Notes: generated by a model from the letters alone, not told the origin. A DNA stretch of 64,000 nucleotides from Sulfuricella denitrificans skB26 (GCF_000297055.2 NC_022357.1:2944501-3008500), one strand, 5' to 3'; counted from the first letter of the stretch, positions 53,924 through 63,367 are shown. Translations and numbers: made by a program.

Positions 53924-54264
53924 CAACTCAGGCCTCTTGGCGCAACGACACTGACTATTAATCAGTACGCCACACTTGGTCATTACCAGACACCGTGGGG
54001 AAAATGCCACCCACACCCTGATACAGGAAATTCACTGCCGAGGTTGAAATCTTACCGTCATTCCGAGCCGGAGGCTCGGCTATAGCAAACTTGCCGAATG
54101 ACAAATAACCCTATCCCAGGGAATTGAATCATGCAGATGATTCTTGGATTGTGGCGTACCCCCTTGAAGGCAACCCCCTCAAACCACACATAGCCTATCT
54201 GGATGTGGTATTTTGCCCCTGAACTCCGATATAATTAAACTTAGTCTAAATTGAGGAATGCACC
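53924..54264. other. 341-bp intergenic region between hemL and the MoxR operon
   Basis: No gene is supported here. It contains the nested palindrome at 54057-54102 and, near its right end, a TATAAT at 54230-54235 that may be the -10 of the MoxR operon (no clear -35). A small palindrome TTAGTCTAA follows, then GAGGA at 54253-54257 as ribosome site for the ATG at 54265. Confidence 0.5.
54057..54102. repeat. Nested inverted repeat (REP-like element)
   Basis: An outer pair GTCATTC (54057-54063) and GAATGAC (54096-54102) encloses a perfect 7-bp hairpin CCGAGCC-GGA-GGCTCGG (54063-54079). GTCATTCC-type palindromes are common dispersed elements in proteobacteria. Only one copy is visible in this window, so dispersal is not shown here. 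Confidence 0.55.
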
Positions 54265-55311
54265 ATGCGGCCGGCCCAACTCTCCACCATCCTGGATCGC
54301 GAATTTCTGAGCGCTCAGGAAGGTCATCACACACCTGTCATGCTATGGGGCCCACCTGGCGTGGGAAAATCCCAGATCATCGCCCAGGTTGCAGCACGCC
54401 ACAGCGTGCCGATGATAGATATCCGCCTTTCCCAAATGGAACCCACTGACCTGCGCGGCATCCCGTTTCGCATCGAGGATCGTGTTGAATGGGCCATCCC
54501 CTCGATGCTGCCAGATGCCAAAAAACATGGCCCTCAAGGCATCTTGTTCCTGGATGAGATCACCTCGGCCCCGCCCAGTGTTTCTGCGGCGGCCTACCAG
54601 CTGATTCTCGATCGACGCCTGGGCGCCTATCAAATTCCGGAAGGCTGGGCGATCTTCGCTGCCGGCAACCGTCAGGGCGACCGCGGCGTCACCTATACTA
54701 TGCCTGCACCGCTGGCCAACCGCTTTTCTCATTTCGAGGTCGAAGCTAATCTCGATGACTGGGTAGCCTGGGCCTACGCAAACAACATCGACGAGCGCCT
54801 GATCGGCTTTCTGCGCTTCCGTCCCGAATTGCTGTTTGATTTTGACCCGGCGCACAACCCTGTCGCCTTCCCCAGCCCGCGTTCGTGGGAATTTTCCCAC
54901 CGCGCACTGCAAAAATTCGGTGATCACCCGGAGTTATTGCTGCCCACTTTGCAGGCTTGCGTCGGCCCGGCTGCCGGCCTTGAACTTAACGCCTTCATCG
55001 AGAACCTCGACCGCATGCCGAACCTGGATGCGATCCTGCGCGGAGAGGAAGTCGCCGTACCGCGGGAAATTGATCTTCAATACGCTGTCGCTTCGGCCTT
55101 GGTGGGGCGCGCCATTCGCGCCAAAGGCAGCACCGAGGCCCGCAATATTTATGGCCACATCCTCGACTACGCCAGCCGTTTCCCGCTCAAGGAAATGGGC
55201 ATCATGCTGGTGTCAGACATGCACCGCGCCATCGGCCAGAACCTGTTCGATGTACCGCAGTTCTCCAAGTGGGCGAACGCCGTCGCCGACCTGATGCTGT
55301 ACGAAATGTAA
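54265..55311 (+). CDS. MoxR-family AAA+ ATPase
   Basis: A 348-residue AAA+ ATPase. Walker A is GPPGVGKS at 29-36, Walker B GILFLDEI at 92-99, sensor 1 lies in IFAAGNRQGDRG, and NRFSHFEVEANLDDW holds the arginine-finger region. MoxR ATPases act with VWA-domain proteins, often to insert metal cofactors or remodel enzyme complexes, and here a VWA protein follows after ten bases. The target of this pair is unknown. A TATAAT at 54230 and GAGGA at 54253 precede the ATG. Confidence 0.9.
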   Translation: MRPAQLSTILDREFLSAQEGHHTPVMLWGPPGVGKSQIIAQVAARHSVPMIDIRLSQMEPTDLRGIPFRIEDRVEWAIPSMLPDAKKHGPQGILFLDEITSAPPSVSAAAYQLILDRRLGAYQIPEGWAIFAAGNRQGDRGVTYTMPAPLANRFSHFEVEANLDDWVAWAYANNIDERLIGFLRFRPELLFDFDPAHNPVAFPSPRSWEFSHRALQKFGDHPELLLPTLQACVGPAAGLELNAFIENLDRMPNLDAILRGEEVAVPREIDLQYAVASALVGRAIRAKGSTEARNIYGHILDYASRFPLKEMGIMLVSDMHRAIGQNLFDVPQFSKWANAVADLMLYEM

Positions 55312-55321
55312 GGCAGCCATC

Positions 55322-56575
55322 ATGGCGGAAGGAGATCTAGAAACCAAGCTGGCGGCCGCCCGCACCCGGCTGATCCTGGACAAACCTTTCATCGGCGCCC
55401 TCGCCCTGCGCCTGCCGATGATCGCCGCCAACCCGAAATGGTGCCGCACCACTGCCACGGATGCCCGCAATTTCTATTACAACCCGGAATATATCGCGGC
55501 GCTGACCCTGGACGAAACCCAGTTCGTGCTTGCGCACGAGGCGCTGCACTGCGCACTGTCCCATTTCGCGCGGCGCCAGCATCGCATCAAACAACGTTGG
55601 GACATCGCCTGCGACTTCGCCATCAACCCCTTGCTGATCAAGGACGGCCTCAAGGCACCGCCCGGCGCCCTGGTCCTTGATCTTTACGAAGGCATGACGG
55701 CAGAAGAGATCTACCCCTGCATCGATGAGAACAACACCGATGAGCCGATGGATCAGCACATCTATGACGGCGAGGACATAGACCCGACCAGCAGCGGCCA
55801 GCAAAAGGGGGACGAGCAGAGCGAGGGTGGCCAGAACCAGCAATCCGACCAGCAAAACCAATCCCAGTCCGGCGGCAGTTCGCAGGGCCAACAGAAGGAT
55901 GATCAGTCGGGAGGCGCACCCCAGCCCAAGCCGCTGACCGCAGCAGAGCGCGAAGAGCTGAGTGCGCAATGGCAGCAGCGACTCGCCGGCGCTGCCCAGC
56001 AGGCGCAGCAGGCGGGCAAACTGGGCGGGTTGCTGGCGCGCATGGTGGGCGAACTGTTGCAACCGAAGCTCCCCTGGCGCATGCTGCTGGCTCGCTACAT
56101 GACCCAGGTTGCCCGGGATGATTACAGCTATATGCGCCCTTCGCGCCGCGAGGGACAGATGATCCTGCCCTCCCTGAGGAGTTCCCAGGCTGATATCGTG
56201 GTCGCACTCGACACCAGCGGCTCGGTCAGCAGCACGGAACTGAACGATTTTCTGGCCGAAATCAACACGCTCAAAGGTCAGTTACGTGCCCGGCTCACCC
56301 TGCATGCCTGCGATACTGCTCTGGCCGAAGGAGGGCCGTGGGTCTTCGAACCTTGGGAGGAGTTCAAGCTGCCCAAGGAATTCAAGGGTGGTGGCGGCAC
56401 CGACTTCCGGCCAGTATTCGAATGGGTCGAGCAACAGGGAAGATCTCCCGACATGTTGCTCTATTTTACCGATGCCGAGGGAGACTTCCCTCCATCTGAA
56501 CCTCATTACCCCGTCATCTGGCTAGTCAAAGGCAAGGCGCCGGTGCCGTGGGGACAACGTATTCAACTGAACTAG
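55322..56575 (+). CDS. VWA-like domain protein with N-terminal metallopeptidase-like domain (DUF2201 type)
   Basis: A 417-residue protein. The N-terminal part has FVLAHEALHCALSHFARR, an HExxH zinc-peptidase-like motif at 72-76. Residues about 155-200 are a very Gln/Ser/Gly-rich flexible linker. The C-terminal VWA-like part has IVVALDTSGSVSS, a complete MIDAS start (D297, S299, S301), then GGGGTDFRPVFEW with the MIDAS threonine/aspartate. Proteins of this type pair with MoxR ATPases, as here. The TAG stop is formed at the exact boundary of the inserted repeat element, in a CTAG sequence present at both its ends. Confidence 0.88.
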   Translation: MAEGDLETKLAAARTRLILDKPFIGALALRLPMIAANPKWCRTTATDARNFYYNPEYIAALTLDETQFVLAHEALHCALSHFARRQHRIKQRWDIACDFAINPLLIKDGLKAPPGALVLDLYEGMTAEEIYPCIDENNTDEPMDQHIYDGEDIDPTSSGQQKGDEQSEGGQNQQSDQQNQSQSGGSSQGQQKDDQSGGAPQPKPLTAAEREELSAQWQQRLAGAAQQAQQAGKLGGLLARMVGELLQPKLPWRMLLARYMTQVARDDYSYMRPSRREGQMILPSLRSSQADIVVALDTSGSVSSTELNDFLAEINTLKGQLRARLTLHACDTALAEGGPWVFEPWEEFKLPKEFKGGGGTDFRPVFEWVEQQGRSPDMLLYFTDAEGDFPPSEPHYPVIWLVKGKAPVPWGQRIQLN

Positions 56576-56845
56576 GGCGTGTTAACACTAATTTCACACC
56601 TGCGTTGCTGCGAGAAAGCGATGGATGCTAGGCGCGAGGCGCGGCGAATGGTTGTTCCATTCGCAAGCCTTGCAACGACGCAGACGCGCTTTTCTCGCAG
56701 CAACCCTACGGGACGGGGGCGATTTGGGCGCCCCCCTTTGTCGCAAGCCACTTGTGGTGGCTTGCACCACGTCGTGTCTTGCTTCGCGGGCTGCATCCCA
56801 AATCGCCCCCGTCGCAGACGCGAAATTAATGTTAACACGCCCTAG
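56572..56845. mobile_element. MITE-like element with 21-bp terminal inverted repeats and CTAG flanks
   Basis: GGGCGTGTTAACACTAATTTC at 56576-56596 is mirrored by its reverse complement ending at 56841, with one mismatch. CTAG flanks both ends (56572-56575, 56842-56845) and looks like a target duplication. The 266-bp interior encodes nothing convincing but is built of nested palindromes: 56604-56620 pairs with 56687-56704 around a 7-bp hairpin (56644-56664), and 56712-56728 pairs perfectly with 56797-56813 around a 9-bp hairpin (56743-56765). No transposase is present, so it would depend on an element elsewhere. It separates the VWA gene from its operon partner. Confidence 0.85.
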
Positions 56846-56852
56846 CCTACCC

Positions 56853-58013
56853 ATGTCCGAACTCACTCCCGAAGACGCTCTGCGTCTCAACGTACTGCTC
56901 GCCGGAGAAATCCAGGCAATCCGCATTGATGAAGCCAACATGACGGTTCTCGGTTTGTCCCCGCGCGGCGAAGCAGCGGTCAAATTGCATCCGACTGGGC
57001 GTAGCGACCAGTACCTGCGCCGGGTGCGCGAACTTCTTGCGGGCCACGCCATCGGCTCGCCTGGTGGCTATCCGGTCTATATACAACGCTGGACGCGCAT
57101 GGGACAAGCTCGCGACAAGGGACTTGACCGTCTGTTGTTGCTCGGAGAACCCGAGGCGGTGGTCTCGGTCGCCTATTCCAATGGCCTCACCGACGAATTG
57201 GCGCGTTGCGCCTGGTGGGCCATGCCGACCGCCGACAACGCCCGACGCATGCTGGAGAGGGAATGCGTCGTACAAGGGCAAATGGGCAAAATTCTAGCCG
57301 ATTACCTGATCGAACATCTGCCCTTCGAAAGCGAACCCCATATCATCATGGACACTGTGCGGATCGTGCTCCAGCCCGGGTTGACCGACGCGTCAGCCCG
57401 ACAGCGTCTGTGGAAAAAGGCTACCTACGACAATGCCTACTACCTCGGCTTTTTCGAGTGCATGCCGGACGATCTGCCAGAACAGCACGCTCCACGCGCT
57501 GATTGGGAAACCCAGCGGGCAAAGCTGACACCTCTAATCGGACAGGGCAATCCTTACGCCCGCCAGCTGGAACGATTGCTATCCGGGCCGGGCCAAGCCT
57601 TCCTTCAGACCAGCGAAGAAGTGTTGCGCCGCCCGGAAAACCAGGATGTGATAATCGCCCTGCTGAATGCGATAGCGGCCTATTTTTCTGCGGTAAGGTC
57701 GGGGACCGGCGCCTGTAGACGCTCAGTCGAGGCTGCCCTTGCCCACGCTGAAGCAGTCTGCGCCAGCAACGAGCAGCCAGTGGAAGTACGGGAACTGCTC
57801 AATGCAGTGCCGGAGTTGGCAGGAGAAATACGGGCGATGATCGCACTAGCATGCATGGGCGCGGAAACGGCGACACCGGTGCTGGCACTAACCACCGCCT
57901 CTGGCACCTTGATGCGCAAAAAACTGGAGCCGGTTATCACTCCTATCCTGCATCTGTTTGCCACGCTCAGGGGGCGGCCATTCACAGCCACCACCCCGAG
58001 GCGGCGGCGCTAA
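56853..58013 (+). CDS. Conserved protein of unknown function (possibly DsrS-like)
   Basis: A 386-residue soluble protein starting at the ATG at 56853 (MSELTPEDALRLNVLLAG). The frame stays open further left only because it runs through the inserted repeat. I see no catalytic motif or membrane segment. It is rich in Leu, Ala and Arg, and contains GYPVYIQRWTRMGQAR, RCAWWAMPTADNARRML and LIEHLPFESEP. From memory, proteins with this start next to MoxR/VWA genes in sulfur-oxidising and related betaproteobacteria are annotated DsrS, but I cannot verify that. Before the insertion it would have followed the VWA gene by about eight bases, so the three genes are presumably one functional unit. Confidence 0.7.
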   Translation: MSELTPEDALRLNVLLAGEIQAIRIDEANMTVLGLSPRGEAAVKLHPTGRSDQYLRRVRELLAGHAIGSPGGYPVYIQRWTRMGQARDKGLDRLLLLGEPEAVVSVAYSNGLTDELARCAWWAMPTADNARRMLERECVVQGQMGKILADYLIEHLPFESEPHIIMDTVRIVLQPGLTDASARQRLWKKATYDNAYYLGFFECMPDDLPEQHAPRADWETQRAKLTPLIGQGNPYARQLERLLSGPGQAFLQTSEEVLRRPENQDVIIALLNAIAAYFSAVRSGTGACRRSVEAALAHAEAVCASNEQPVEVRELLNAVPELAGEIRAMIALACMGAETATPVLALTTASGTLMRKKLEPVITPILHLFATLRGRPFTATTPRRRR

Positions 58014-58026
58014 TTCCGGGAATACA

Positions 58027-58740
58027 TCACTTCCTTACAGCACTGCGCTCAGGCATGGAAAGCCGGGACATATAGTCCACCACCGCTTCCATGTCTGCAT
58101 CGTTGAAATTCTGTACTACCTTCACCATCTTAGGGTTGGCGTTCCCGCGTTTGCCATCGCGAATATTCATGATCTGGCGCAACATGTATTTGTAATGCTG
58201 CCCCGCCAGAACAGGGTAAAACTTCTTCTCGTTGCCCTCACCGTTTTCGCCATGGCAGTCGTGGCAGTCGCTTTTGTACAGTTCCTTGCCGCGCGCCAGA
58301 CTGGTGCCCGGACCTTTGCCGTTGTCATGCGGAATTTTCATGTTCTGCAGGTAAACAGCAACATCGGCGATTTCCTGCATATCGATAATGTGCTTGCCGG
58401 CGAACGGGAACATCTTCGGGTTTTCCCTGCGGCCATCGCGCACGTCGGCCATCTGCTTGATCAGCACAGTGGCATGCTGACCCGCCAACTGCGGGTAAGT
58501 TCCGTCCCTTAGCCCGGCGCCGTCCGGCTTGTGACAGCCCTGGCAAACTCGGTAGGCAATGCGGCCGCGTTCAGCGTCGCCTTTCAGCTTGAGAATTTCA
58601 GCCTTTTCACCTACGGGTTCATTCCAGACATAGTCCTTGGATTCGATTCCCGGTGCCTTGGGTTGCTGGGGCGCCCCGGCCAAAGCAGGCAATGTCTGCA
58701 CCAAAGCCAAGGCCAGCGCCAGGAAGCAAAGTTTTTTCAT
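58027..58740 (-). CDS. Dihaem c-type cytochrome (cytochrome c4 family)
   Basis: A 237-residue periplasmic cytochrome. The signal peptide core LCFLALALALVQTLPALA ends near residue 21. Two haem sites are CQGCH (66-70) and CHDCH (159-163). Likely distal ligands are Met110 in ENPKMFPF and Met in NPKMVKV. The two-domain layout is that of cytochrome c4, an electron carrier between the bc1 complex and cbb3-type oxidases. This copy is longer than the two neighbouring paralogues because of an insertion of about 30 residues before the first haem. It ends 13 bases from the convergent unknown gene. Confidence 0.88.
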   Translation of the reverse strand: MKKLCFLALALALVQTLPALAGAPQQPKAPGIESKDYVWNEPVGEKAEILKLKGDAERGRIAYRVCQGCHKPDGAGLRDGTYPQLAGQHATVLIKQMADVRDGRRENPKMFPFAGKHIIDMQEIADVAVYLQNMKIPHDNGKGPGTSLARGKELYKSDCHDCHGENGEGNEKKFYPVLAGQHYKYMLRQIMNIRDGKRGNANPKMVKVVQNFNDADMEAVVDYMSRLSMPERSAVRK

Positions 58741-58836
58741 TATCGGTTTCCTTGTCTACGATTAATGTCCCATGCGGCCAGACATTGGCGCACAGGGTAA
58801 GCGACACACCATTGTGGGTATTGGAAAGAGTTCCGC

Positions 58837-59472
58837 TTATTTTAATTGAATGCCCGCAAGATACTCCGCTACGGCCCTCATTTCCTGCTCCGTCATTTTC
58901 ACTGTAACGGACTGCATCGCCAGTCCCTTGTCGTTATCGCGCTCGCCGCTATTGAAACGCTTCAGCTGCAACAAAGTGTACTCGGCATGCTGTCCGGCAA
59001 GGTGGGGGAAAAAAGCATAGCCGGAGGCATCTGCCTCGTGGCATCCAGCGCAGGCCGGTACGCCGGCTTCAGGGTTGCCATCCATGAAAATCTTTTTCCC
59101 CTGAGCCAGCAGGGCCGAGTTTTTGACCACGCCAGGCTTAGCTTTCTGGCCAGCAAAATAGAGCGCAAGGTTGGCCATGTCATCGGGTGTCAGGCTCGCC
59201 ACCATGGCGGCCATGATCTCGTTCTTACGCTTGCCTGACTTGTAATCCTTGAGCTGCTTGAGGAGATATTCGGGCTGCTTGCCCGCCAGCTTGGGAAATT
59301 CAGGGTTGGTCGGCTCTGTGCCGTTGCCATCGATGCCATGACAAGCCAGACAAACCTGGGAGGCTATCAGCTTGCCCTTATCCGGGTCACCCTTGGGGGG
59401 GGCTGCCACGGCCCCCCAAGTGGCAGTTAATCCAACCATCACTGCGAGAATTACAAATTTTTTCACGTTCAA
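58837..59472 (-). CDS. Cytochrome c4
   Basis: A 211-residue dihaem cytochrome. The signal peptide (hydrophobic VILAVMVGLTATWGAVA) is cleaved near residue 24. Haem sites are CLACH (41-45) and CAGCH (141-145). The internal repeat FPKLAGKQPEYLLKQLKDYKSG and FFPHLAGQHAEYTLLQLKRFNSG (landmarks) shows the tandem class I domains. Candidate axial methionines are in NEIMAAM and LAMQSVTVKM. About 96 bases separate it from the next cytochrome gene, so it may be cotranscribed with it. Confidence 0.92.
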   Translation of the reverse strand: MNVKKFVILAVMVGLTATWGAVAAPPKGDPDKGKLIASQVCLACHGIDGNGTEPTNPEFPKLAGKQPEYLLKQLKDYKSGKRKNEIMAAMVASLTPDDMANLALYFAGQKAKPGVVKNSALLAQGKKIFMDGNPEAGVPACAGCHEADASGYAFFPHLAGQHAEYTLLQLKRFNSGERDNDKGLAMQSVTVKMTEQEMRAVAEYLAGIQLK

Positions 59473-59670
59473 TTCTCCCTAAAATCCGCTGCAACACTTC
59501 TACGCATCAGGAAGTATTAATTTTTATTTTACCTTAAAACAATGCATTGAACTCAACGGCTCATAAAGGGCCGTGGAAAACAGGTGCGTAATGCTTTTGC
59601 AGGGACTCTACGAATAAAAAAAGGGTGACTTGCGCCACCCTTTTTACCCACCTGAGTTTGATTCAGAGAA
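59471..59670. other. Intergenic region between two cytochrome c4 genes
   Basis: The 200-bp gap contains the transcription terminator of the right-hand cytochrome gene at its right end and must hold the promoter of the left-hand gene. I see no clear promoter hexamers. Confidence 0.4.
59613..59646 (-). terminator. Rho-independent terminator after the 59671-60291 cytochrome gene
   Basis: AAAAAAAGGGTG and CACCCTTTTT form a stem round ACTTGCGC. Read on the minus strand the hairpin GGGTGGCGCAAGTCACCC is followed by a run of seven T. It lies about 25 bases past the stop, the expected place. Confidence 0.88.
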
Positions 59671-60291
59671 TCAATGCAGCCCGGAAATATATTCCGCCAC
59701 CGCTTTCATATCCTTGTCGGACATTTTCATGGCGACCATCTGCATCATCTTACCAGGGTCGTTGGCACGCTCGCTGATGCGGAAATTCTTCAACTGGGTT
59801 TCAATATATTCGCCGTGCTGCCCAGCCAAGCGGGGGAACATCGCCGGGATACCGGAACCGGTAGGGCCGTGGCAACCACTACAGGCCGGCACGCCCATCT
59901 CTGCGACTCCACCCCGATAGATTTTTTCACCTTGCGCAGCAAGCACCTTGTCCTGAGCGGCGGCCGGCGCCTGTTTTTGTCCGCCAAAATAAGCTGCCAG
60001 ATTCTTCATGTCCTCCGGTGTAAGGGCCGCGGCCATGCCCGCCATGATTGCACTCTTACGTTCGCCCGATTTGAAGTTGGTCAGCTGCTTGTTAAGATAA
60101 TCAGGGTGCTGGGATGCCAGCTTCGGATTGGCTGGCGCCGGACTATTGCCATCCGCACCATGACACGCAACGCAGACTGTATTGACGATCTGCTGAGCCT
60201 TCGCCGGGTCAGCCTTGCTTACCACTTCCGCGTTTACCCCTGATGCGGCCATCAACCCGACAACCGCTGCCACCACCATGGCTTGTTTCAT
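59671..60291 (-). CDS. Cytochrome c4
   Basis: A 206-residue periplasmic dihaem cytochrome. The signal peptide is MKQAMVVAAVVGLMAASGVNA with cleavage after NA (about residue 21). Haem sites are CVACH (40-44) and CSGCH (137-141). The repeated LASQHPDYLNKQLTNFKSG and LAGQHGEYIETQLKNFRIS segments mark the two domains, and methionines in SAIMAGM and MMQMVAMKM are candidate axial ligands. It is closest to the 58837-59472 paralogue. It has its own terminator. engB is divergent upstream. Confidence 0.93.
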   Translation of the reverse strand: MKQAMVVAAVVGLMAASGVNAEVVSKADPAKAQQIVNTVCVACHGADGNSPAPANPKLASQHPDYLNKQLTNFKSGERKSAIMAGMAAALTPEDMKNLAAYFGGQKQAPAAAQDKVLAAQGEKIYRGGVAEMGVPACSGCHGPTGSGIPAMFPRLAGQHGEYIETQLKNFRISERANDPGKMMQMVAMKMSDKDMKAVAEYISGLH

Positions 60292-60386
60292 CGCCTGCTC
60301 CTTAAACCGTTGTATGAATTTGCTAAAAATAACTTCGCATTCTATACCAAATTTGCCTTATCATGCCAGACTGAAAAAGGAAGAAT

Positions 60387-61013
60387 ATGGCATTATTTCA
60401 AGAAGCACAGTTTTTTATCTCGGCGGACAAGCTTACCGACCTGCCACCCCCCAGCGGTATAGAGATTGCATTCGCGGGCCGCTCCAACTCAGGAAAATCC
60501 AGCGCAATCAACACGCTGGCCAATCGCAATCGTCTCGCATTCGTCAGCAAAACACCGGGGCGCACCCAGTTGATCAATTTTTTCAGCCTTGGTAACGACC
60601 GCTTTCTGGTTGATCTTCCCGGCTACGGCTACGCTAAGGTGCCTGAGGCCATGCGCGTGCATTGGCAAAGTGTGTTGAGCCGCTACCTGATGGAGCGGGA
60701 ATCTCTGTACGGTCTGGTGCTGATCATGGATGCCCGTCATCCGCTCACCCCGCTGGATCACCAAATGCTCAACTGGTTTATCCCCACCTGCAAGCCGGTA
60801 CACGTCCTGCTCACCAAGGCGGACAAGCTTAGCAAGCAGCAAGCCACATCCACTCTACGCGCAGTTCGGACCGAGCTCGAGCGAACTTACCCAAACTGCA
60901 CGGTTCAACTTTTTTCCAGTTTGAAACGGGTCGGCCTCGATGAGGCGGAAGCAATGATAGGAAAATGGTTGTCTGCTCCCCAAGAGGATATGGGGGCCAT
61001 TGTTGCGCATTGA
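60387..61013 (+). CDS. engB: Ribosome biogenesis GTP-binding protein EngB (YsxC/YihA)
   Basis: A 208-residue GTPase needed for large-subunit ribosome assembly. G1 is GRSNSGKS (31-38), G2 lies in [12 protein letters not shown]3 is DLPG (76-79) and G4 TKAD (143-146). [11 protein letters not shown] is the G5 region. Length and order match the family. The cytochrome c4-engB-hemB order is common in betaproteobacteria. A ribosome site AAAGGAAG precedes the ATG. Confidence 0.96.
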   Translation: MALFQEAQFFISADKLTDLPPPSGIEIAFAGRSNSGKSSAINTLANRNRLAFVSKTPGRTQLINFFSLGNDRFLVDLPGYGYAKVPEAMRVHWQSVLSRYLMERESLYGLVLIMDARHPLTPLDHQMLNWFIPTCKPVHVLLTKADKLSKQQATSTLRAVRTELERTYPNCTVQLFSSLKRVGLDEAEAMIGKWLSAPQEDMGAIVAH

Positions 61014-61041
61014 CGCAATCTGGCGACATTGATATCTTTAG

Positions 61042-61140
61042 AAAACAAAAAAACCCCGGGTAAAGGGGAGTAAACCCGGGGGGATGAAACGCCTTAACAA
61101 GGGTTAAGGCACCCGCTCAGGGAGGAAAGCGGGGGACGAA
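61042..61140 (-). ncRNA. Structured intergenic element upstream of hemB; intrinsic terminator facing the minus strand
   Basis: Three hairpins lie in tandem: CCCCGGGT/ACCCGGGG (61054-61061 with 61074-61081), GCCTTAAC/GTTAAGGC (61091-61098 with 61103-61110, perfect) and CCCGCT/AGCGGG (61112-61117 with 61128-61133). On the minus strand the first is followed by GTTTTTTTG, an excellent intrinsic terminator, although both flanking genes run on the plus strand. A small RNA transcribed leftward from near the hemB start, or a hemB leader structure, would explain it. I recall a published candidate hemB RNA motif in betaproteobacteria but cannot confirm the match. Confidence 0.6.
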
Positions 61141-61229
61141 AGGGTTATCGTCCGCTTGTTCAGAGTGGCATGACCAGCAAAAGTTCCGCGCTTAACATCG
61201 ATTTCAGCATCCCCGAAACACTGCACTGA

Positions 61230-62297
<1,068 letters not shown>

Positions 62298-62336
62298 TGG
62301 GCAACGTTCGAATCACCGAACATGGTCCATTTCAAC

Positions 62337-62359
62337 TCAAAATTCTTGTCGAATTTTGA
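62337..62359. terminator. Perfect inverted repeat between convergent hemB and the PilZ gene
   Basis: TCAAAATTC (62337-62345) and GAATTTTGA (62351-62359) form a 9-bp stem with the loop TTGTC. It is AT-rich and has no adjacent T run, so terminator activity is uncertain. Position between convergent genes is suggestive. Confidence 0.35.
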
Positions 62360-62390
62360 CATCATTATGACCGGTTAAGTAACCCAAGGG

Positions 62391-63164
62391 CTATTGACGG
62401 TCCCGTTCCATAGCCCGTCTCTCACGCTCCATTTTGATAATATAGCGTTGAATCATGGACTGTGTATGGGCCGACAAGTTGATAAACTGACAACCTGCCC
62501 GTTTGGTTTTCAACCCGTTTCTTAAAGTCACTTCGAACACGTTCCGTATTTCCATGGTCGCCACAATATTGCCGATTTCCGGCAAAATCAGGTTGCATCC
62601 ATTAAATACCATCCCGGGTTCCACTACAGCACCTTCCGGCGGGAGAACAACGCCTACGCCGCCGATGCTAATGTCTGCAACTGCCATTTCAACCTTACGC
62701 TTGTCGTCCATTAACACAATACATTTCAATGGATTAACAATAGGCGTCGTCACCCGATAATATTCCCGCCGCTGCAACTTTATCAACGACTTGGGAAGCT
62801 CTGTCATGAACACATCACGGCCTTCGAGCCGAGTTTTTTCTATCCAGTTGGCGACAAACTGAACTTTGACCTTCTCTTGGGCCGTAACAAAAATTATTTT
62901 ACCGCTATCGAGAATTTTTTCGTTGAGCGCTTCGTTCGCACCCAAATCCAGAAAAACCCGCTCCTCGTCAGGGTCTATATCAATGATGGATGTCAGTATG
63001 AAATTTTCACCACGGTTAAAATAGATGGTTACCAACTCAGTTTTTTCCATCACTGCGCGAAGAATATAGACAATCTCTTTCTTCCAACTTACCGTAAAAC
63101 TACTGGCGTCGTCTTCGTTGGCAACCGATAAGCCTTGGGATGAATTTTCGGCAGGGGTTACCAT
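62391..63164 (-). CDS. YcgR-type flagellar brake protein with PilZ domain
   Basis: A 257-residue cyclic di-GMP receptor. The N-terminal half (about 25-125) is the YcgR-type beta domain, with LVTIYFNRGENFILTSI and VFLDLGANEALNEKIL. The C-terminal PilZ domain (about 130-250) has RREYYR, the RxxxR arginines that bind c-di-GMP, and ADISIGGVGV, the D-x-S-x-x-G motif. YcgR slows flagellar rotation when c-di-GMP is high. In an organism with Pil-Chp genes it might act on other motility. A highly charged C-terminal tail (MERERRAMERDRQ) ends the protein. Confidence 0.85.
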   Translation of the reverse strand: MVTPAENSSQGLSVANEDDASSFTVSWKKEIVYILRAVMEKTELVTIYFNRGENFILTSIIDIDPDEERVFLDLGANEALNEKILDSGKIIFVTAQEKVKVQFVANWIEKTRLEGRDVFMTELPKSLIKLQRREYYRVTTPIVNPLKCIVLMDDKRKVEMAVADISIGGVGVVLPPEGAVVEPGMVFNGCNLILPEIGNIVATMEIRNVFEVTLRNGLKTKRAGCQFINLSAHTQSMIQRYIIKMERERRAMERDRQ

Positions 63165-63367
63165 GCTGCCCCGCCAGTAACTGCGGAAAGAATGTCATGC
63201 TGACATCCAGCAAGGATTACCCATAAGTTATTATGGAAAGAGACAGAGCAGAAAGACAACAGAGGGGTCATTAAAAAGTGGGGTCTCTAAAACTATTTAG
63301 AAAACAAAAACGCAAGATCCTTTTTTATGCGCCTTAGGCAAGAATGTGCATGCAAAGTATAAGGGCA
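63165..63367. other. Intergenic region between the PilZ gene and the last gene
   Basis: This 203-bp gap upstream of the minus-strand PilZ gene contains no supported gene. It includes a homopurine-rich stretch near 63236-63264 and must hold the PilZ gene promoter. I cannot define hexamers. Confidence 0.3.

Noticed and set aside
52933-53961. 342-codon open frame on the plus strand inside hemL
   Set aside because: Overlaps hemL in another frame; the translation is Arg/Pro/His-rich low-complexity typical of a shifted reading of GC-rich DNA.
56572-56845. Two mirror-image open frames of 88 codons, one on each strand
   Set aside because: They begin in the two terminal inverted repeats and give nearly the same N-terminus because the element is palindromic; not a real gene pair or transposase.
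56625-56852. Upstream extension of the unknown gene at 56853 through the inserted element
   Set aside because: The extra 76 codons are encoded by the palindromic MITE-like sequence; the conserved-looking protein starts at MSELTPED.
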